A stretch of 64,000 nucleotides of DNA, from assembly GCA_036365455.1 (NCBI GenBank), contig JAWQUS010000011.1:5972001-6036000 (forward strand), given 5' to 3'. How positions within the stretch are numbered: the stretch's first letter is position 1; each line of letters begins with the position of its first letter. Origin of the DNA: Macrosoma leucophasiata. Taxonomy: Eukaryota; Arthropoda; Insecta; Lepidoptera; Hedylidae. The notes beneath the pieces were generated by a model. That model searched no databases. It had not been told where the DNA came from and worked only from the letters and a program-made list of their open reading frames with translations. The position numbers were made by a program, and so were the translations under genes. Shown in pieces: positions 33,970 to 45,869 of this stretch.

Positions 33970-34523
33970 AAAAAACCGGACAACTGCGAGTTCGACTCGC
34001 GTGGTGAGGGTTCCGTAATTTAAATAAATATTTTCGAAAATATTACAGATTTAAAATGCAGGGACATAGCAGTTATGGTGGTACCGGCAGGGGGGGTTAT
34101 ATTATTAAGAATTTTCGATTTAATTTGAATACTCAAACTTCTTATAGGTTTTCCAGTAATCTATAGGCAAGGAACTATTTATCCACATTTTTTTCAAAAT
34201 TTTAAGTTCAGTAGTTTCGGAGATAGGGGCAGGGGTGGGGGAGAATGGTCAATTTTCGTCGTTGTTCTTAAAAAACTTCAAATTTAATTATGCAAAAATT
34301 ATAAAAAAAATATATCTGAGATGCTGACAACAACCTCTTTCATTTGATATGTCACACGACACAGTTTACGATTTTTTTTTAATTTTCTGATTTACCCCCC
34401 GAAAGTGGCTCCCCTGTTTAAAATTTATTATTTTACTTGACGTGTTCATCTTTGGGTCACCAATTTACCAATTTACCAATTTCAACTCAATCGGTCGAGT
34501 AGTTTCGGAGCAAATTGGCTGTG

Positions 34524-34558
<35 letters not shown>

Positions 34559-34613
34559 CACGAGTGATCCTATAAGGGTTCCTTTTTCCTTTTAAGGTAC
34601 GGAACCCTAAAAA
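33970..34613 (-). mobile_element. R600 repeat, complete copy
   Basis: Minus-strand orientation of the element at 6632. An expanded GACA microsatellite lies at about 34528-34558 where other copies have a short TGTCTGTC run. Confidence 0.7.
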
Positions 34614-34871
34614 GAGAATGATAGAGTTACAATTGCCAACGAAATTATACACAATTTTATTCCATAATCCGCTACAGTAACATAACAACAAGACATGTAA
34701 AAATGTTGCATATTGGACGAGTTACTCGTCCAATATGTCACCCAACGAAAGGATTAAAAAAAATTGTTAATACTTCGTTCAACCCTTCGTTATATGGGTG
34801 GATAAGGGTGGAAATGAGCTGAAATAAATGAATTTGTTTGTTTGTTATATTAAAAAAAAATTACACAATAC

Positions 34872-35487
34872 GGTGATTGGAGCTCCAGTGACGGAGTTCG
34901 CGGGCGTAGTATACCACCACCACCGCGTTACCTAATATATATTACTTGCCGCTAAATGGAAGTGTTCAGCACTGTCGTGTTCCGGTCAGGTGGTAATGTA
35001 CGGCCCTGTAATCTCCGGCACAGAGGGATATAATATATAAGAATATAAGAATTTATTTATTTTCTCCACAATGTTTTCTTATGGTAAATACATCATATGA
35101 AACTTATTTTATTTTTAAAAATTATACTGAATTATTTTTTTCAAACATTTTTCTCAGGGTATTGTGGAGACAGGAGCGCTCAAACTAGGTAAACCCTGTG
35201 CTATGAGTCTCCTGGTCTCCGCCTCAGGATTTTGTCCACTTATTTACTAGTACAATTTAAGTAATAGCTCATGAGAGCAATAAAGAGAACTAAGTACTAT
35301 AAGGGTACACTTTGCCAGCCCAAAAGCAAATTTGCATAGAACTTAGGATAACACCTGAGCCCTCAGGCGTGGTAACGCATCTGCATTTTGACCTTGGTCT
35401 TTGTGTAAGTGTCTATAGGCTGCAGTCATCACTTAACGTCAATGTAAACTGTATGCTTGTTTACCACTTCCAGTACATAAAAAAAAA
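34872..35487 (+). mobile_element. SINE-A interrupted by a ~315-bp insertion
   Basis: The 5' part (34872-35030) ends CACAGAGGGATA. The 3' part (35346-35487) resumes GGATAACACCTGAGCCCTCAG. GGATA is present at both junctions as a 5-bp target duplication. Confidence 0.75.
35031..35345. mobile_element. Unidentified insertion inside SINE-A
   Basis: 315 bp, AT-rich, starting TAATATATAAGAATATAAG. ATTTTCTCCACAATG is near the left end and TATTGTGGAGACAGGAG is in the middle. No inverted ends are obvious. It could be a 5'-truncated LINE 3' end on the minus strand. Confidence 0.5.
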
Positions 35488-35987
35488 CTCCAAGATATTA
35501 TATAATCGTCGAATTGCAAGCTTTCCAAAGCGGCCTTGATCTGAACGACCCTTTACACTATACGACGATAAGAAAGAAGGTAGGACGACAATTGCCGGGC
35601 GATAAACATTAACGGCATCTAAACGCCACTTGAATGAAGATAACGTTCAGTTAGGAGAAAAATAATTCTGTTTTTGCCTTATATATTTAGATATATCAGA
35701 GGGACCAAAGAGAAGATACATACATACATACATACATACCAAAGAGAAAAATGGAAAGACCAAAATTGAACCTTTCACATTTAGATTCGTTGTATGATAA
35801 ATATGATAATACATTTTTATGTGAAAATAAAGAATTGCCACTCTATCTGGTTCTGTTTATTATTTGTGAGTGATTACTACGATGAACGAGTATTTACATA
35901 GTAGAAGTAAATCACTGCTTATTTATAAATGTGAAACGGGTAAGTGACATCGTTATGTTTTGAAGTTATCGCGAGTTATTCTCATTT
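35488..35987. other. Unassigned; CATA microsatellite
   Basis: A tract of six CATA units lies near 35717-35740. Otherwise featureless. Confidence 0.4.
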
Positions 35988-36353
35988 GAAGCGCGCGTGG
36001 CCCAGCGGCTGGTGTAGATCGTAAACGATCTACTCGGTTAAGCACTAAGGGCGCGGTCGGGTAGTATGATGGGTGACCGATAGTGGCAAATTAAATGCGC
36101 GTTTCCGTGCTTCGGAGGGCACGTTAAGCCGTCGGTCCCGGTTGCTATCGATGGATAGCAGTCGTTAAACCTTGTCGGAGGCCTTATGGGCGGTTTGAAA
36201 ACATCCGACAACGGGTTGGCCACTAACCCACCCACCTCCACCAATCCGCATTGGAGCAGCGTGGTGGAGTAAGCTCCAGGCCTCCCCCCAAAAAGGGGAG
36301 AGACTCGTGCCCAGCAGTGGGACGTATAATGGGTTGCCATTATTATTATTATG
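35988..36353 (+). mobile_element. SINE-5S copy, full length, leading into a 780-bp unit
   Basis: The 5S-like module is at 36036-36080 (GGTTAAGCACTAAGGGCGCG and GTATGATGGGTGACC). The tail ATTATTATTATG runs straight into TCTCTCGTCAGCACGGGG of the unit, exactly as at 12551/12552. Confidence 0.8.
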
Positions 36354-37135
36354 TCTCTCGTCAGCACGGGGTCCGATTTGAACCCCGGACCTTTGTCAGG
36401 CTTGCGCGGGGACATGGGAGTCCAACACGTAGAGGCCCTTTCGAGAATTTGATCTACTTTGTAATGGGTTATATTCGGCGGGACCTCTCTCTGACTGCAT
36501 CAATAGTTAATACAGACACAGACAGACCCCGCAGAATACATGGGACTATTGTAATGAAAAATGACTTGCCAAACATTTTTTTTTTATATGTAATGGGCTT
36601 GGCAAACAAGCATGCAGTTCAAATTGATGTTAAGTGATGACTGCAGCCTATAGACACCCACATGAAGACCAAGGTCAAAATGCAGATGCGTTACCACTCC
36701 TGAGGCCTAAGGTGTTATGCATCTGTGCCGGAAATTACAGGGCCGTACATTACCACCTGACCGGAACACGATAGTCCTGAACACTACCATTTAGCGGAAA
36801 GTATATTAGGTAATGCGGTGGTGCCTACGCCCGCGAGCTCCGTCACTGAAGCTCTACCACCAGTAAAAAACTTTGGGCTATGTGGGTGAACTGGGGGGAC
36901 TAGCTGGCTGGGCCTATGGAGTGAGATCCGGCACCTGCCTATATTCAACATCTCACATTATCGAATCCTATTTTAGGCAGGTGGTGACTCGCCTCTCCTT
37001 GGTGGGCCCCCCAAACAGCCAACCCGATGGTCGACGGGGAGCAACACTATTGAGAGAGGCTGAGGGTGTCGAGAGGTGTGGCCCCGGTTTCACCATCACG
37101 AGCGAGTAATCTCGTATTATTATTATTATTATTCT
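36354..37135 (+). repeat. Single 780-bp unit, split by SINE-A and 3' truncated
   Basis: 36354-36574 and 36865-37113 correspond to about the first 470 bp of the array unit. It stops at GAGCGAGTAATCTCG and passes into a TAT microsatellite (37114-37133), so the hairpin part is absent. It matches unit C/D in CTAGCTGGCTGGGCC but has its own changes (CGACGGGGAGCAAC). Confidence 0.85.
36575..36864 (-). mobile_element. SINE-A, full length, nested in the unit
   Basis: The poly(T) start at 36576 and the CCACCAGTA end at 36864 interrupt GCCAAAC/CTTTGGGC of the unit. AAAC is repeated at both edges. Confidence 0.8.
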
Positions 37136-38690
37136 CATTGAAATACAACTATATTTACATATTGGAGTATCTTTAAAACTTTTTTTTTACAATCAAGCCG
37201 CCGTGAAGTTTTGTCGTCGATTATCTTCAGTGGTACATTTTTTTAAAAAAGATCAGCAAAACCTATGCACATGTCACCACGTATTGTTTTAGTTCCATGC
37301 AGGATCCCGTTTCGTGGCATATGTGTGCCTACGGCCATGTTCACACGAGAATAGTATGCTGCATCGTTACCTCAAGACATAAAAGGCTATGTTGCTACAC
37401 TACCCCGACCCTTGCTATCGTACCCTGAATACCGGTCTGTGTAATAAGTCTAAACCGGCGCGATGATAAGCAAAATTTAAACAGTCCCTAAATTGAATCG
37501 CAGTAATATGTCATGGTACGGGCCCTGGACTGAGTGCATTTTTGGTTACATTTACGTGAATGACACGAAGCAATATAGAGACGACGTGTTTTAAATAAAC
37601 AAATAACACTCTTTACGAATTCTATTATGCAAAGCAGTGCTGAAAGTCTCATACCCTGAGCTCCTTCGGAACGCGGTGGCTTCCTCTAGCACAACTTCAA
37701 AGTCTAAAATCTTATTACTTTTATTTAATTCAGAATTCACCTTTAGGAACAGATAAGACTTGCACGTAGGTCTTACGAAAAAAGCATTCATTACTAACAT
37801 TTCTAACATTTCTGCGAGCATATACGAGTAGTAATAAATTGTAAGAACTTCAATGTCATATTAAGGAGTTTTAGTGATTACAGGTGACAGAGAACCAGAT
37901 CGAAACACATTATTCACTTCGTAATTTACGTTCGGGGTTTTAGTGGCACAATTCCAATAAGTTCTCATCTAATATACTGTATATTTTGCTAAAAGTTTGT
38001 CTTTATTTACGGTGAATCCAGAAATCTTAATTTCAAGCGATATGACACACGAAAAATAAATATTTATTTTTATATTTCGAGCAGTATTTTACCAAGTTTC
38101 ATACGAATTTCTCACAACAATTCATTGCTCTTGACATTTATCTAGCGACAGAGAAAAACAACTCTCATGCGAACGAAGGCCACAGTAAAGTGGCCTAACT
38201 AAGCTATGTTTAGACAAGCGCGAGGCAGTGCATTCGAAACAGAAAGTTTCACTACACAGCTATCATTCGCTGGCATTTTACACTTTCATATTTCTTCGGA
38301 GAAGCGGCGTTGTGTCGTCGATGTTCCATATCAACGTCAGTCTTGCTTTTTATTTGTCGTCACTCTTCGTACAGTCGCCGGATATTAAGAAATGTTTCAT
38401 TTATTAAAATAATGAAACTAATCCAATCTCACATGTCCAGTGGACGTCCAAGGACCAAGACAAGGATATTTGTTTTAACTGCCAATATACTATAATAAGT
38501 TGGGAATGGCCGCTTGTTTTATAGGCGACGGGTTTAGGGCCGTTATCCAGCCGAGGGCCAACAAGAATTTGCCGAAAATCTAGCCTGGGAAACTCATTTA
38601 GTATATGTCTGTTTATGTACTATTTATGAACGAGATGGTCTGGCCGACTTGTAGCAGATTTCTTTGATAAAATTCTGTGAAATTTGTAAG
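37136..38690. other. Mostly unassigned; foldback end at 37383-37433
   Basis: GGCTATGTTGCTACACTACC to GTACCCTGAATACC (37383-37433) equals one end of the 16995-17400 foldback. No gene is supported. Confidence 0.45.
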
Positions 38691-38939
38691 GTTTTTTTTT
38701 AATGTAATGAAAGTGGTATATAGTGGTAGTGGTATAAGTGATGACTGCAGCCTATAGACACTTACACAAAGACCAAGGTCAAAATGCAGATGCGTTACCA
38801 CTCCTGAGGCCCGGAAATTACAGGGCCGTACATTACCACCTGACCGGAACACGATAGTGCTGAACACTACTAAGGTAATGCGGTGGTGCCTACGAATTTT
38901 CGTAGAGCGAGCTCCGTCACTGGAGCTCTATCACCAGTG
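38691..38939 (-). mobile_element. SINE-A with internal deletions
   Basis: Minus strand. Deletions remove part of the 3' region (GGTATATAGTGGTAGTGG replaces the usual sequence) and the GCCGCTAAATGG region. A short insert, AATTTTCGTAGAG, lies in the 5' part. Confidence 0.65.
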
Positions 38940-39196
38940 AATAATACACCTCTACTTCATTCACTTCTGCCAAACCGCACCTTTTTATTATCAACTGCTT
39001 AAGTACAGACGCCCACAAACATTAATTACAGATGAGATTATGGAAAAAATAGACAGGTAACATAACCATGATATCCGATCGGAGACTGTATGCCGACATC
39101 CATTATAACAAACTTTTTACAAGAAAATGCCTAGACTTTAAAATCCATATAGTTGCAATAAAACGAAAACTCTATAATATGTTCGTATAACTGTTG

Positions 39197-39470
39197 AGTG
39201 AGAATGAACGAATGACTAAACAGATATACAATGCGAATGTGGATGGTTGCAGAGGACCAGGAAGACCAAGGCTGACCTACCATGACCAAATAGGTCGAGT
39301 TCTGTCTGATGGTGGGGTCAAAAGTCTTAGGAATCGGCGTGCATGTATGAAGAGAATGATGAAGGTAGACGAGGCACGAGAGGTTTGTCAGAACCGGGAT
39401 GTCTGGCGCTCTACACTCTCTGCCTACCCCGTTAGGGACCTGGCGTGAAGATACAACAACAAGATACAAC
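39197..39470 (+). pseudogene. RTE-type LINE ORF2 C-terminus, fragment 2
   Basis: An open frame ends in TGA at 39446-39448 and gives ERMTKQIYNANVDG, GPGRPRLTYHDQIG and EVCQNRDVWRSTLSAYPVRD, the C-terminal region typical of RTE-like ORF2. Only ~80 codons remain. The tail is AAGATACAACAAC repeated, a short tandem repeat in place of poly(A). Confidence 0.7.
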
Positions 39471-39689
39471 AACTGTTGAGTCTATCGATTTACCAAGAAT
39501 GCCATTATCAGACCCCAACTTCTTGACAAGGGGACAAACTTGGAAGTACCCTTTCAAATGAGACCTAGAACTTCTAAAATCGACCACGAGTTGACGGAGA
39601 AATTGGTGTTCATAAAAAACATACATGCACCTTGTTCTTTTTTGAAGTCGGTAAAAACTAGAGAATCACTCAATGTAGAAGCGTGGCCA

Positions 39690-39745
39690 CTCCAATGGTG
39701 TAAGCTGTTATGTTTCTGTGCCGGTAACTACAGGACCATAGCAGA
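39690..39745 (-). mobile_element. SINE-A fragment
   Basis: GGTGTAAGCTGTTATGTTTC and TGCCGGTAACTACAGGACC only. Confidence 0.4.
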
Positions 39746-39821
39746 AAGATAGAAAAAAAAAATCAACAATACTGGTGATGAATACGTTATTATTGTTTAA
39801 AGATAAAATGTTACCACGGCC

Positions 39822-40143
39822 ACTGCCTCGGTAGCCTAGTGGTAGCAGGCCACTACTACTACGCTGAGGTCCTAGGTTCGATTCCCGGGTAGTAGTTATC
39901 AGAGATAATGGTGTAAGGTCCTTTACCTCGGGTTCTATTGGGATTTTTCCATTTTCTGGTAATTACCCAGTACCTCGAAGTTTGGTAATGTGCCCGGAGA
40001 TGTTAACAGGCTTGCCACCTGTTACATGGGCCAAAACGTAACCGGCGAATCGTGGGTGTTTGCATGTATGCTTAAATGCATGCATTTACCTCTGCCTACC
40101 CGTTCGGGAATTACAGGCGTGAAGTTACGTTTACGTTTTTATG
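39822..40143 (+). mobile_element. SINE-T, full length (reference copy)
   Basis: A box TAGCCTAGTGG (39832-39842) and a perfect B box GGTTCGATTCC (39875-39885), 32 nt apart as in tRNA genes. The ~200-bp body then ends GGGAATTACAGGCGTGAAG and TTACGTTT. It lies 20 bp upstream of R600. Confidence 0.85.
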
Positions 40144-40162
40144 TTACCACGAATTGGGCATT

Positions 40163-40773
40163 GTTTTTAGGGTTCCGTACCTTAAAAGGAAAAAAGGAAC
40201 CCTCATAGGATCACTCGTGCCTCTGTCTGTCTGTCTGTCCGTCTGTCACAGCCAATTTGCTCCGAAACTACTTGACTGATTGAGTTGAAAATTGGTGACC
40301 CAAAGATGAACACGTCAAGTAAAATAATAAATTTTAAACAGGGGGGCCACTTTAGGGTTTAAATCAGAAAATTAAAAAAAAAAAAACGTGAACTGTGTCG
40401 TGTGACATATCAAATGAAAGAGGTTGTTGTCAGCATCTCAGATATTTTTTTTTATAATTTTTACATAAACAAATTTGAAGTTATTTAAGAAAAACGACGA
40501 AAATTGACCACCCCCCCCCCCTATCTCCGAAACTACTGTACTTAACATTTTGAAAAAAATGTGGAAAATAGTTCTTTGCCTTTAGATTACTGGAAAACCT
40601 ATAAGATGTTTGAGTATTCAAATCGAAAATTCTTAATAATATAACCCCCCCCTGCCGGTACCACGGTAACCGCTATCTCCCTGCATTTTAAATCTGTAAT
40701 ATTTTCGAAAATATTTATTTAAATTACGGAACCCTCACCACGCGAGTCGAACTCGCACTTGTCCGGTTTTTTT
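40163..40773 (+). mobile_element. R600 repeat, complete copy
   Basis: Full length, same orientation as the 6632 copy, including GCGAGTCGAACTCGC and the AATATTTTCGAAAATATT palindrome. Confidence 0.75.
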
Positions 40774-41002
40774 TTAGATATGTATTTCTCCCAACCCACT
40801 TTTTATTTTTTCCTTTAGTTTTAGTATTACATGAACTGAAATAGTGATTTCATCGACTACACGATTGGAGTGAAGAGTGACTCAGCAAAGCCGGTTGTTT
40901 TACGAGAGGGATCGAGCTCACTAAAACCATTTCGATAGCGTACGTGGCTATCAATAGTGCCTTTTGGTATGCATGGGGGTATTATACGTGCAATTACTGA
41001 CT

Positions 41003-41045
41003 GTAGAGTACCAGTGACGGAGCTCGGGAGCGTAGCCACTACCAA
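41003..41045 (+). mobile_element. SINE-A 5' end fragment
   Basis: AGTACCAGTGACGGAGCTCG and GAGCGTAGCCACTACC only. It lies 20 bp before the 242-bp MITE. Confidence 0.45.
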
Positions 41046-41064
41046 TACAAATAGAGTACAATAC

Positions 41065-41306
41065 TATAGGTCGCGCCACGTAAAAAGAACGCTGGCGGTC
41101 AAGCTGCGCGTCATGTGTATTTATTTCATTTTATGTTATTCTATGTAATATAGTTTTCAATCTGCCTAACAATACACGAAACCGCAAGCGTAAGGTAGAT
41201 CAAAAATAAACCAATAGGGCTAGTACTTTCGTGCGCGAGTGTACCGATGCGCGAACACATCCCTTCTACTTTCTTCCAGCGTTCTTTTTACGTGGCGCGA
41301 CCTATA
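41065..41306. mobile_element. MITE with perfect 31-bp terminal inverted repeats
   Basis: The left end 41065-41095 (TATAGGTCGCGCCACG...) and right end 41276-41306 are exact reverse complements over 31 bp. CAATAC occurs on both outer sides (41059-41064 and 41308-41313). The element is 242 bp and has no coding capacity. The TATA edges could reflect a TA target as used by Tc1/mariner elements; that is an inference. Confidence 0.85.
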
Positions 41307-41513
41307 CCAATACAATGTAAATACATTTGGGTAATACCCCAATCTATCTGTCGACTGATAACGTTGTTCAGCGATACTGCTCTGTAGAGTATGATTTGAA
41401 TTACAGATCCCTAAATATCTTATGACTTACTTGTACATAAAGACGATACGATGTCACAATCGCAAAAATCGCGATACGATGCGATATCGTTTCACGATGC
41501 GACGTCGGTAGTA

Positions 41514-41798
41514 TTTTTTTTTTTATGTTATGGAATTTGTAAACAAGCATGCAGTTCACATTGATGTTAAGTGATGACTGCAGCCTATAGACACTTACAG
41601 AAAGACCAAGGCCAAAATGCAGATACGTTACCACTCCTGAGGCGTAAGGTGTTATGCCTCTGTGCCGGAAATTACAGGGCCGTACATTACCACCTGACCG
41701 GAACACGATAGTGCTGAACACTACCATTTAGCGGCAAGTATATTAGGTAATGCGGTGGTGCCTACGCCCGCGAGCTCCGTCACTGGAGCTCCATCACC
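41514..41798 (-). mobile_element. SINE-A, full length
   Basis: Complete minus-strand copy. Its 5' end (AGCTCCATCACC) runs directly into the next MITE without spacer. Confidence 0.75.
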
Positions 41799-41948
41799 AC
41801 GTGACAACGTCTTTTTCTCGGTAGAAAGGCATTCGCCGGTCCGGCAGGCCTCTCTCTCGTTCGGTGACTCATCGTTAAGTTACCGGGCGTTACACTTTTT
41901 CATGAGTGACTCCGAGCCGCAACCTAATTTAAGACGTTGTCACGTCAA
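41799..41948. mobile_element. MITE with ACGTGACAACGTCTT ends, copy 3
   Basis: Orientation inverted relative to copies 1 and 2: CGTGACAACGTCTTTTTCTC to AAGACGTTGTCACGTC. The CTTCGCCCGCAAAACC flank is absent, which defines the MITE core as ~150 bp. Confidence 0.75.
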
Positions 41949-42680
41949 AAAAAAATGTACAATTGGCGGCCTTATCACTAAGAGAGCGATCTCTTCCAGG
42001 CAACCACCAATGAATACAAGAGAAATAATTATAAATAATCAAACAGTAGGGTGTACAAAAAACTAAAAGGAAGAAGAAAAGAATATATAGTAACGAAGAA
42101 TGAAGATATAAATCACGATGACTCAGTACGACGCCGACGTCGCACAATTTTGTCGTATCGTGTTTTTGTGTATGAGCTCTTAGGCCGGGTTAAATCAAAC
42201 TGGAACTAGAAATACTGTTCACACTGGGCAATTATCTTTTTACTGGCCATATTTATCTTTAGGTGGCCCTTCTATCAACAGATCTTGGTAGAATTTCCCT
42301 AATAGTTTGTAATTGCCAAGGGCCTAAAGAAAAGACAAGGAAGTGAATGTGAAATAGGAACATTATTCATCAGATCATTATTTCTTTCGATGCGATGGAT
42401 GACAGATGGTAAACACCATAATGGCGTACACAATTGACAAATGAATGCGCGACCATAAAAGCTCTGACCATCATTAGGCATTTAACGTTGTGCAATACAG
42501 AGTGCTCAAATGATTTAATGCTTCGTACTTAAAAAATGAAACATATAATATTAAATATCACAAAGGACTATTTTTTGTGCACCCATGGCACAGGCTTCTG
42601 TGTCATGAGTGCCATTGTACACAAACGACACATACACAAACACCCAGAACCGAAAAAAAATATGTGTAGGTCATACAAAC
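41949..42680. other. No recognisable feature
   Basis: No gene or repeat recognised. Confidence 0.4.
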
Positions 42681-43201
42681 AATGTATGACCCCGTAATAA
42701 CTATCAGAGACATAACAACTTAGGTGTCAGGGGTGGCAACACATCTATAGAAATAAATACAATTGGAGTGTCTGTTTGCAATATTAAAATAACCGCTTTT
42801 TACTAAATGTAACACATGTACATATACCAAAACAGCATTTTTTTCAACTTTTGTATGTCTGTCTGTCTGTCTGTTTGGCGGGGCTAATCTTGGGAACGGC
42901 TGGATCGATTTTGACGGGACTTTCACTGGCAGATAGCTGATGTAATAAGGAATAACTTAGGCTACTTTTATACCTTAACATCGCCCACTACTTCATCCGG
43001 GTAGATACTAAACAATCGTAAATATTCACGCGGACGAAGTCGCGGGGACAGCTAGTATGCAATAACAACTTAGGTCTCAGAAGCGGCAACGCATCTGCAA
43101 GTTGACCACTGGTTTTTGTGCAGATGTCTATAGACTGCAGTTATCACTTAACATCCATGTGAGCTGCATGCTTGTTTGCTATCGTCGTAACATAAAAAAC
43201 A
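42681..43201 (+). mobile_element. SINE-A split by a Helitron-like element
   Basis: SINE-A pieces at 42681-42746 and 43057-43201 flank a LEP1-like element (42747-43056) ending CGCGGGGACAGCTAGT. The two SINE pieces overlap by ~35 bp (AACAACTTAGGTNTCAG to CATCT), so this is not a clean insertion. Confidence 0.65.
42747..43056 (+). mobile_element. Helitron-like element (LEP1/MINE type)
   Basis: Aligns throughout with 26616-26925, including AATAACCGCTTTTTACTAAA and AATCTTGGGAACGGCTGG. 3' end CTAGT. Confidence 0.7.
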
Positions 43202-44065
43202 AAACATAGGCTCAAATGAGAGTTTGAAATCGGAACACTATCCATCTTACGTTCGACGCGACAAATGAAAGATGGTAAACACCATTAATAGCACGGACGT
43301 ACATAATTGACAAATGACCGCGCAAACATAAAAGCTCTGACCAGCATTAAATTTAGCCATTTAACATTATGGAATACGGAGTGCTCAAATGATTGAATAC
43401 ATTTTCGGCTAGACCACTCCGTGCTTTAAAAGTGAAACAGTTGTATCATAAAAGGCTTCTTGATTAATGGTTGTCTCCATCGAGGAGCCTTTCATTAATT
43501 ACGTGACTCCTAAATGGTAGGGGCGAAATCTCATTAAAACTGAAGGGAACAAAATTGATAATTATACTTTATGAAAATAAACATATTACATTATAATTTA
43601 GAGCGTACCAAAACATGTAAGGAGAAGGGTGTCCCACCATATTTAATTAAGGGGAGGAGTTAAGTCAAAAGAATATTGCTTTCTCTGTTGACATTATAAA
43701 TTATTTTCTACAGATTTTATTTGCTTTTAGTGATTGATTACATGTGACATGACATGTTACAAAAATAAGCAAATAAAATGGTTTCGTAATGGACTTCGTT
43801 AATGTGTAATTGACGTTGCTATTTCTTATAGAACGTATAGTTTTATTAACCGAGTTCAAAAAACGAGAAGGTTCTCAATTCGGCCGATATATATATATAT
43901 ATACATTTATTATATGTACGCGAATTTCGCATAGTTCATTCAGAATAGTTTCGAATTGGTCCCATAAAAATTTGATTCAGATAGGCAAATCAGTTTTTAT
44001 TTTATGAGCATTTTTTTGTTTCTGTATGCTATATTTGTATAATAGACCTCAAATTACTTTTAGAA
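43202..44065. other. Unassigned; local echo and TA microsatellite
   Basis: 43210-43425 repeats, in diverged form, the content of 42350-42540 (GGAACACTATCCATC, GATGGTAAACACCATTAATG, AATACGGAGTGCTCAAATGA), a local duplication about 860 bp away. A TA tract lies near 43890-43905. Confidence 0.5.
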
Positions 44066-44218
44066 TATGGGATTGTTCTTCAAAACTGGAGTCAATGAGT
44101 CCTTCAGAGCTGGCAGCGCGTTGGCATCTCCCCTGATGTTGCAAATGTTCATGGGCGATGGTAACCACTTTCCACCAGGTGGCCCGTCTGCTAATCGGTC
44201 AATCGTAATAAAAAAAAG
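44066..44218 (+). pseudogene. LINE 3' end fragment
   Basis: CTTCAAAACTGGAGTCAATG, CTGGCAGCGCGTTGGC, GGCGATGGTAACCAC and CAGGTGGCCCGTCTGC followed by an A tract. It is the same 3' end as the minus-strand piece at 52018-52290. Confidence 0.65.
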
Positions 44219-45869
44219 TTTTGCTGTCGTATAAGCATTTCTTGCTCGTATCGTGTCGTCGTCGTGCATCATATCAGCCTATCTGGCCAAAATGCGGGAA
44301 ATTGCCTGAGATCAAATAAAGGATTACACAGTTTACCTATAAACCGTTGAAATATACTATGTATCTACTTGAATAACGAGTTTAACTAGCTTTACACTTT
44401 GGTTATACTCGACATTTTTTTATAACTTTCATCAAAAAGGTCCCTAAAATCAGTTCATGATAAAACTTTTTTTTTTGTCAACACCCGTTCTACGTTAAAA
44501 TTATTATCTGACAGTAGCAGTTGAAGCAAATTATTCAATAAAACAATAGTCCAACAGTTACTCACTGCCGTAAAATTGTTCAAATCGAATAATCGTAATA
44601 ATTAAACATACAGACAACACGACGCTCGGCCGTTGGTAATTAAATGCGAAATCATAAGCTGGAACGAGCGAAGTGCGCGGTGGGAAACAATGAGCCTTTT
44701 GATATTTCAACCGAATCCGACGTACGGTTTCAACGCGAGTCAGGAAAGATGACAGTTATGAAATGTGGACAAGGTTGTTGTTACTTTAATAACTGAATTG
44801 TTTTGATGTACTGTGCCGGTAATAAGGAGAATTTGCAGATTAATTGTAGTTGAAATTACAACAATTCCTTATTATTTCAAGTGTTGAATCTCATGTTATA
44901 CCTTACCTACCTGATGTTACAATCTCTTGATACATTATTAAACTTTTAAATTGCTTGAGAGGTATTAATTTTGCGGTAATTTTAAACCATGCCATATGAT
45001 TTTATGGATTTATTTCATAATTAATGAAGTCAATTAGATTTAAAAAAAGCATTTACCTCAAGACGTTGCAGTGTAATAAAACTGTGTCATCTATATAAAA
45101 AATTAGTTAAATCGAACAACATAAAGTAGATATGTCAAATTTAACTAATTAATTTTTAATTTTCAACATACTCCTCTACAAGTTAAGTTAAATAAAAGCT
45201 AGTAAAAAGGGGTTCCGCGGCCTTATTTCGAGCCCATAAACACAGCTTTTACAGCACAGATCACATCAATGACTTCAAATCGAACCAAAAACTTGGACTA
45301 TACAGTAGTTGTTCACCGCTGCAATTTTGTAATACGAATTAAACAGCGGCAGGTGAAATAATAAAACAGGCGACTAACACAAAACTCGGTCGTTGGAAAT
45401 TAGACGCGAAGTCATAAGCTGGAACGAGCAAGGTGTGCGGTAGGAAACAATGAATCATTTTGATATTTCAACGGACTTCGTGCAGCCTAAATGCGAGACA
45501 ATGGATAACTGGGTCTTAATAAAACAGTAATACATATTTTGCTAAATGATAAATTTGGTGAAAGTTATTACGAACGTTTCTGGATTTCATTACAATTGTT
45601 TTTTCCATTCAAGTTATATTTATGTTCAGACGGTGAGGTTTCTGAAATAATACAGCATTCCTAAATCTACATAAGCAAAAGCATATGATGAATATGCTAA
45701 TATGTTTTTATTAGGGCTACTTACTAGGGACCAATTTCGGATTAAAATGCGAAAAAGCGACCTATTGCGTAAATCAAATTTTCTCGGTCAACGCGACTCG
45801 CTATGAAAGTCATAAAGGCACTTCTGCCAATAATCTGAAATTGAATGAATTAAAATTTAGTAAACTGTT

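Noticed and set aside
36251..36637. 128-codon frame across SINE-5S and the unit
   Set aside because: It runs through the ATT microsatellite (a tyrosine run) and two unrelated repeats into SINE-A.
39875..40143. Host gene regulatory element because of the perfect B box
   Set aside because: The same sequence with A and B boxes recurs at 5825-6132 and in fragments, so it is a tRNA-derived SINE.
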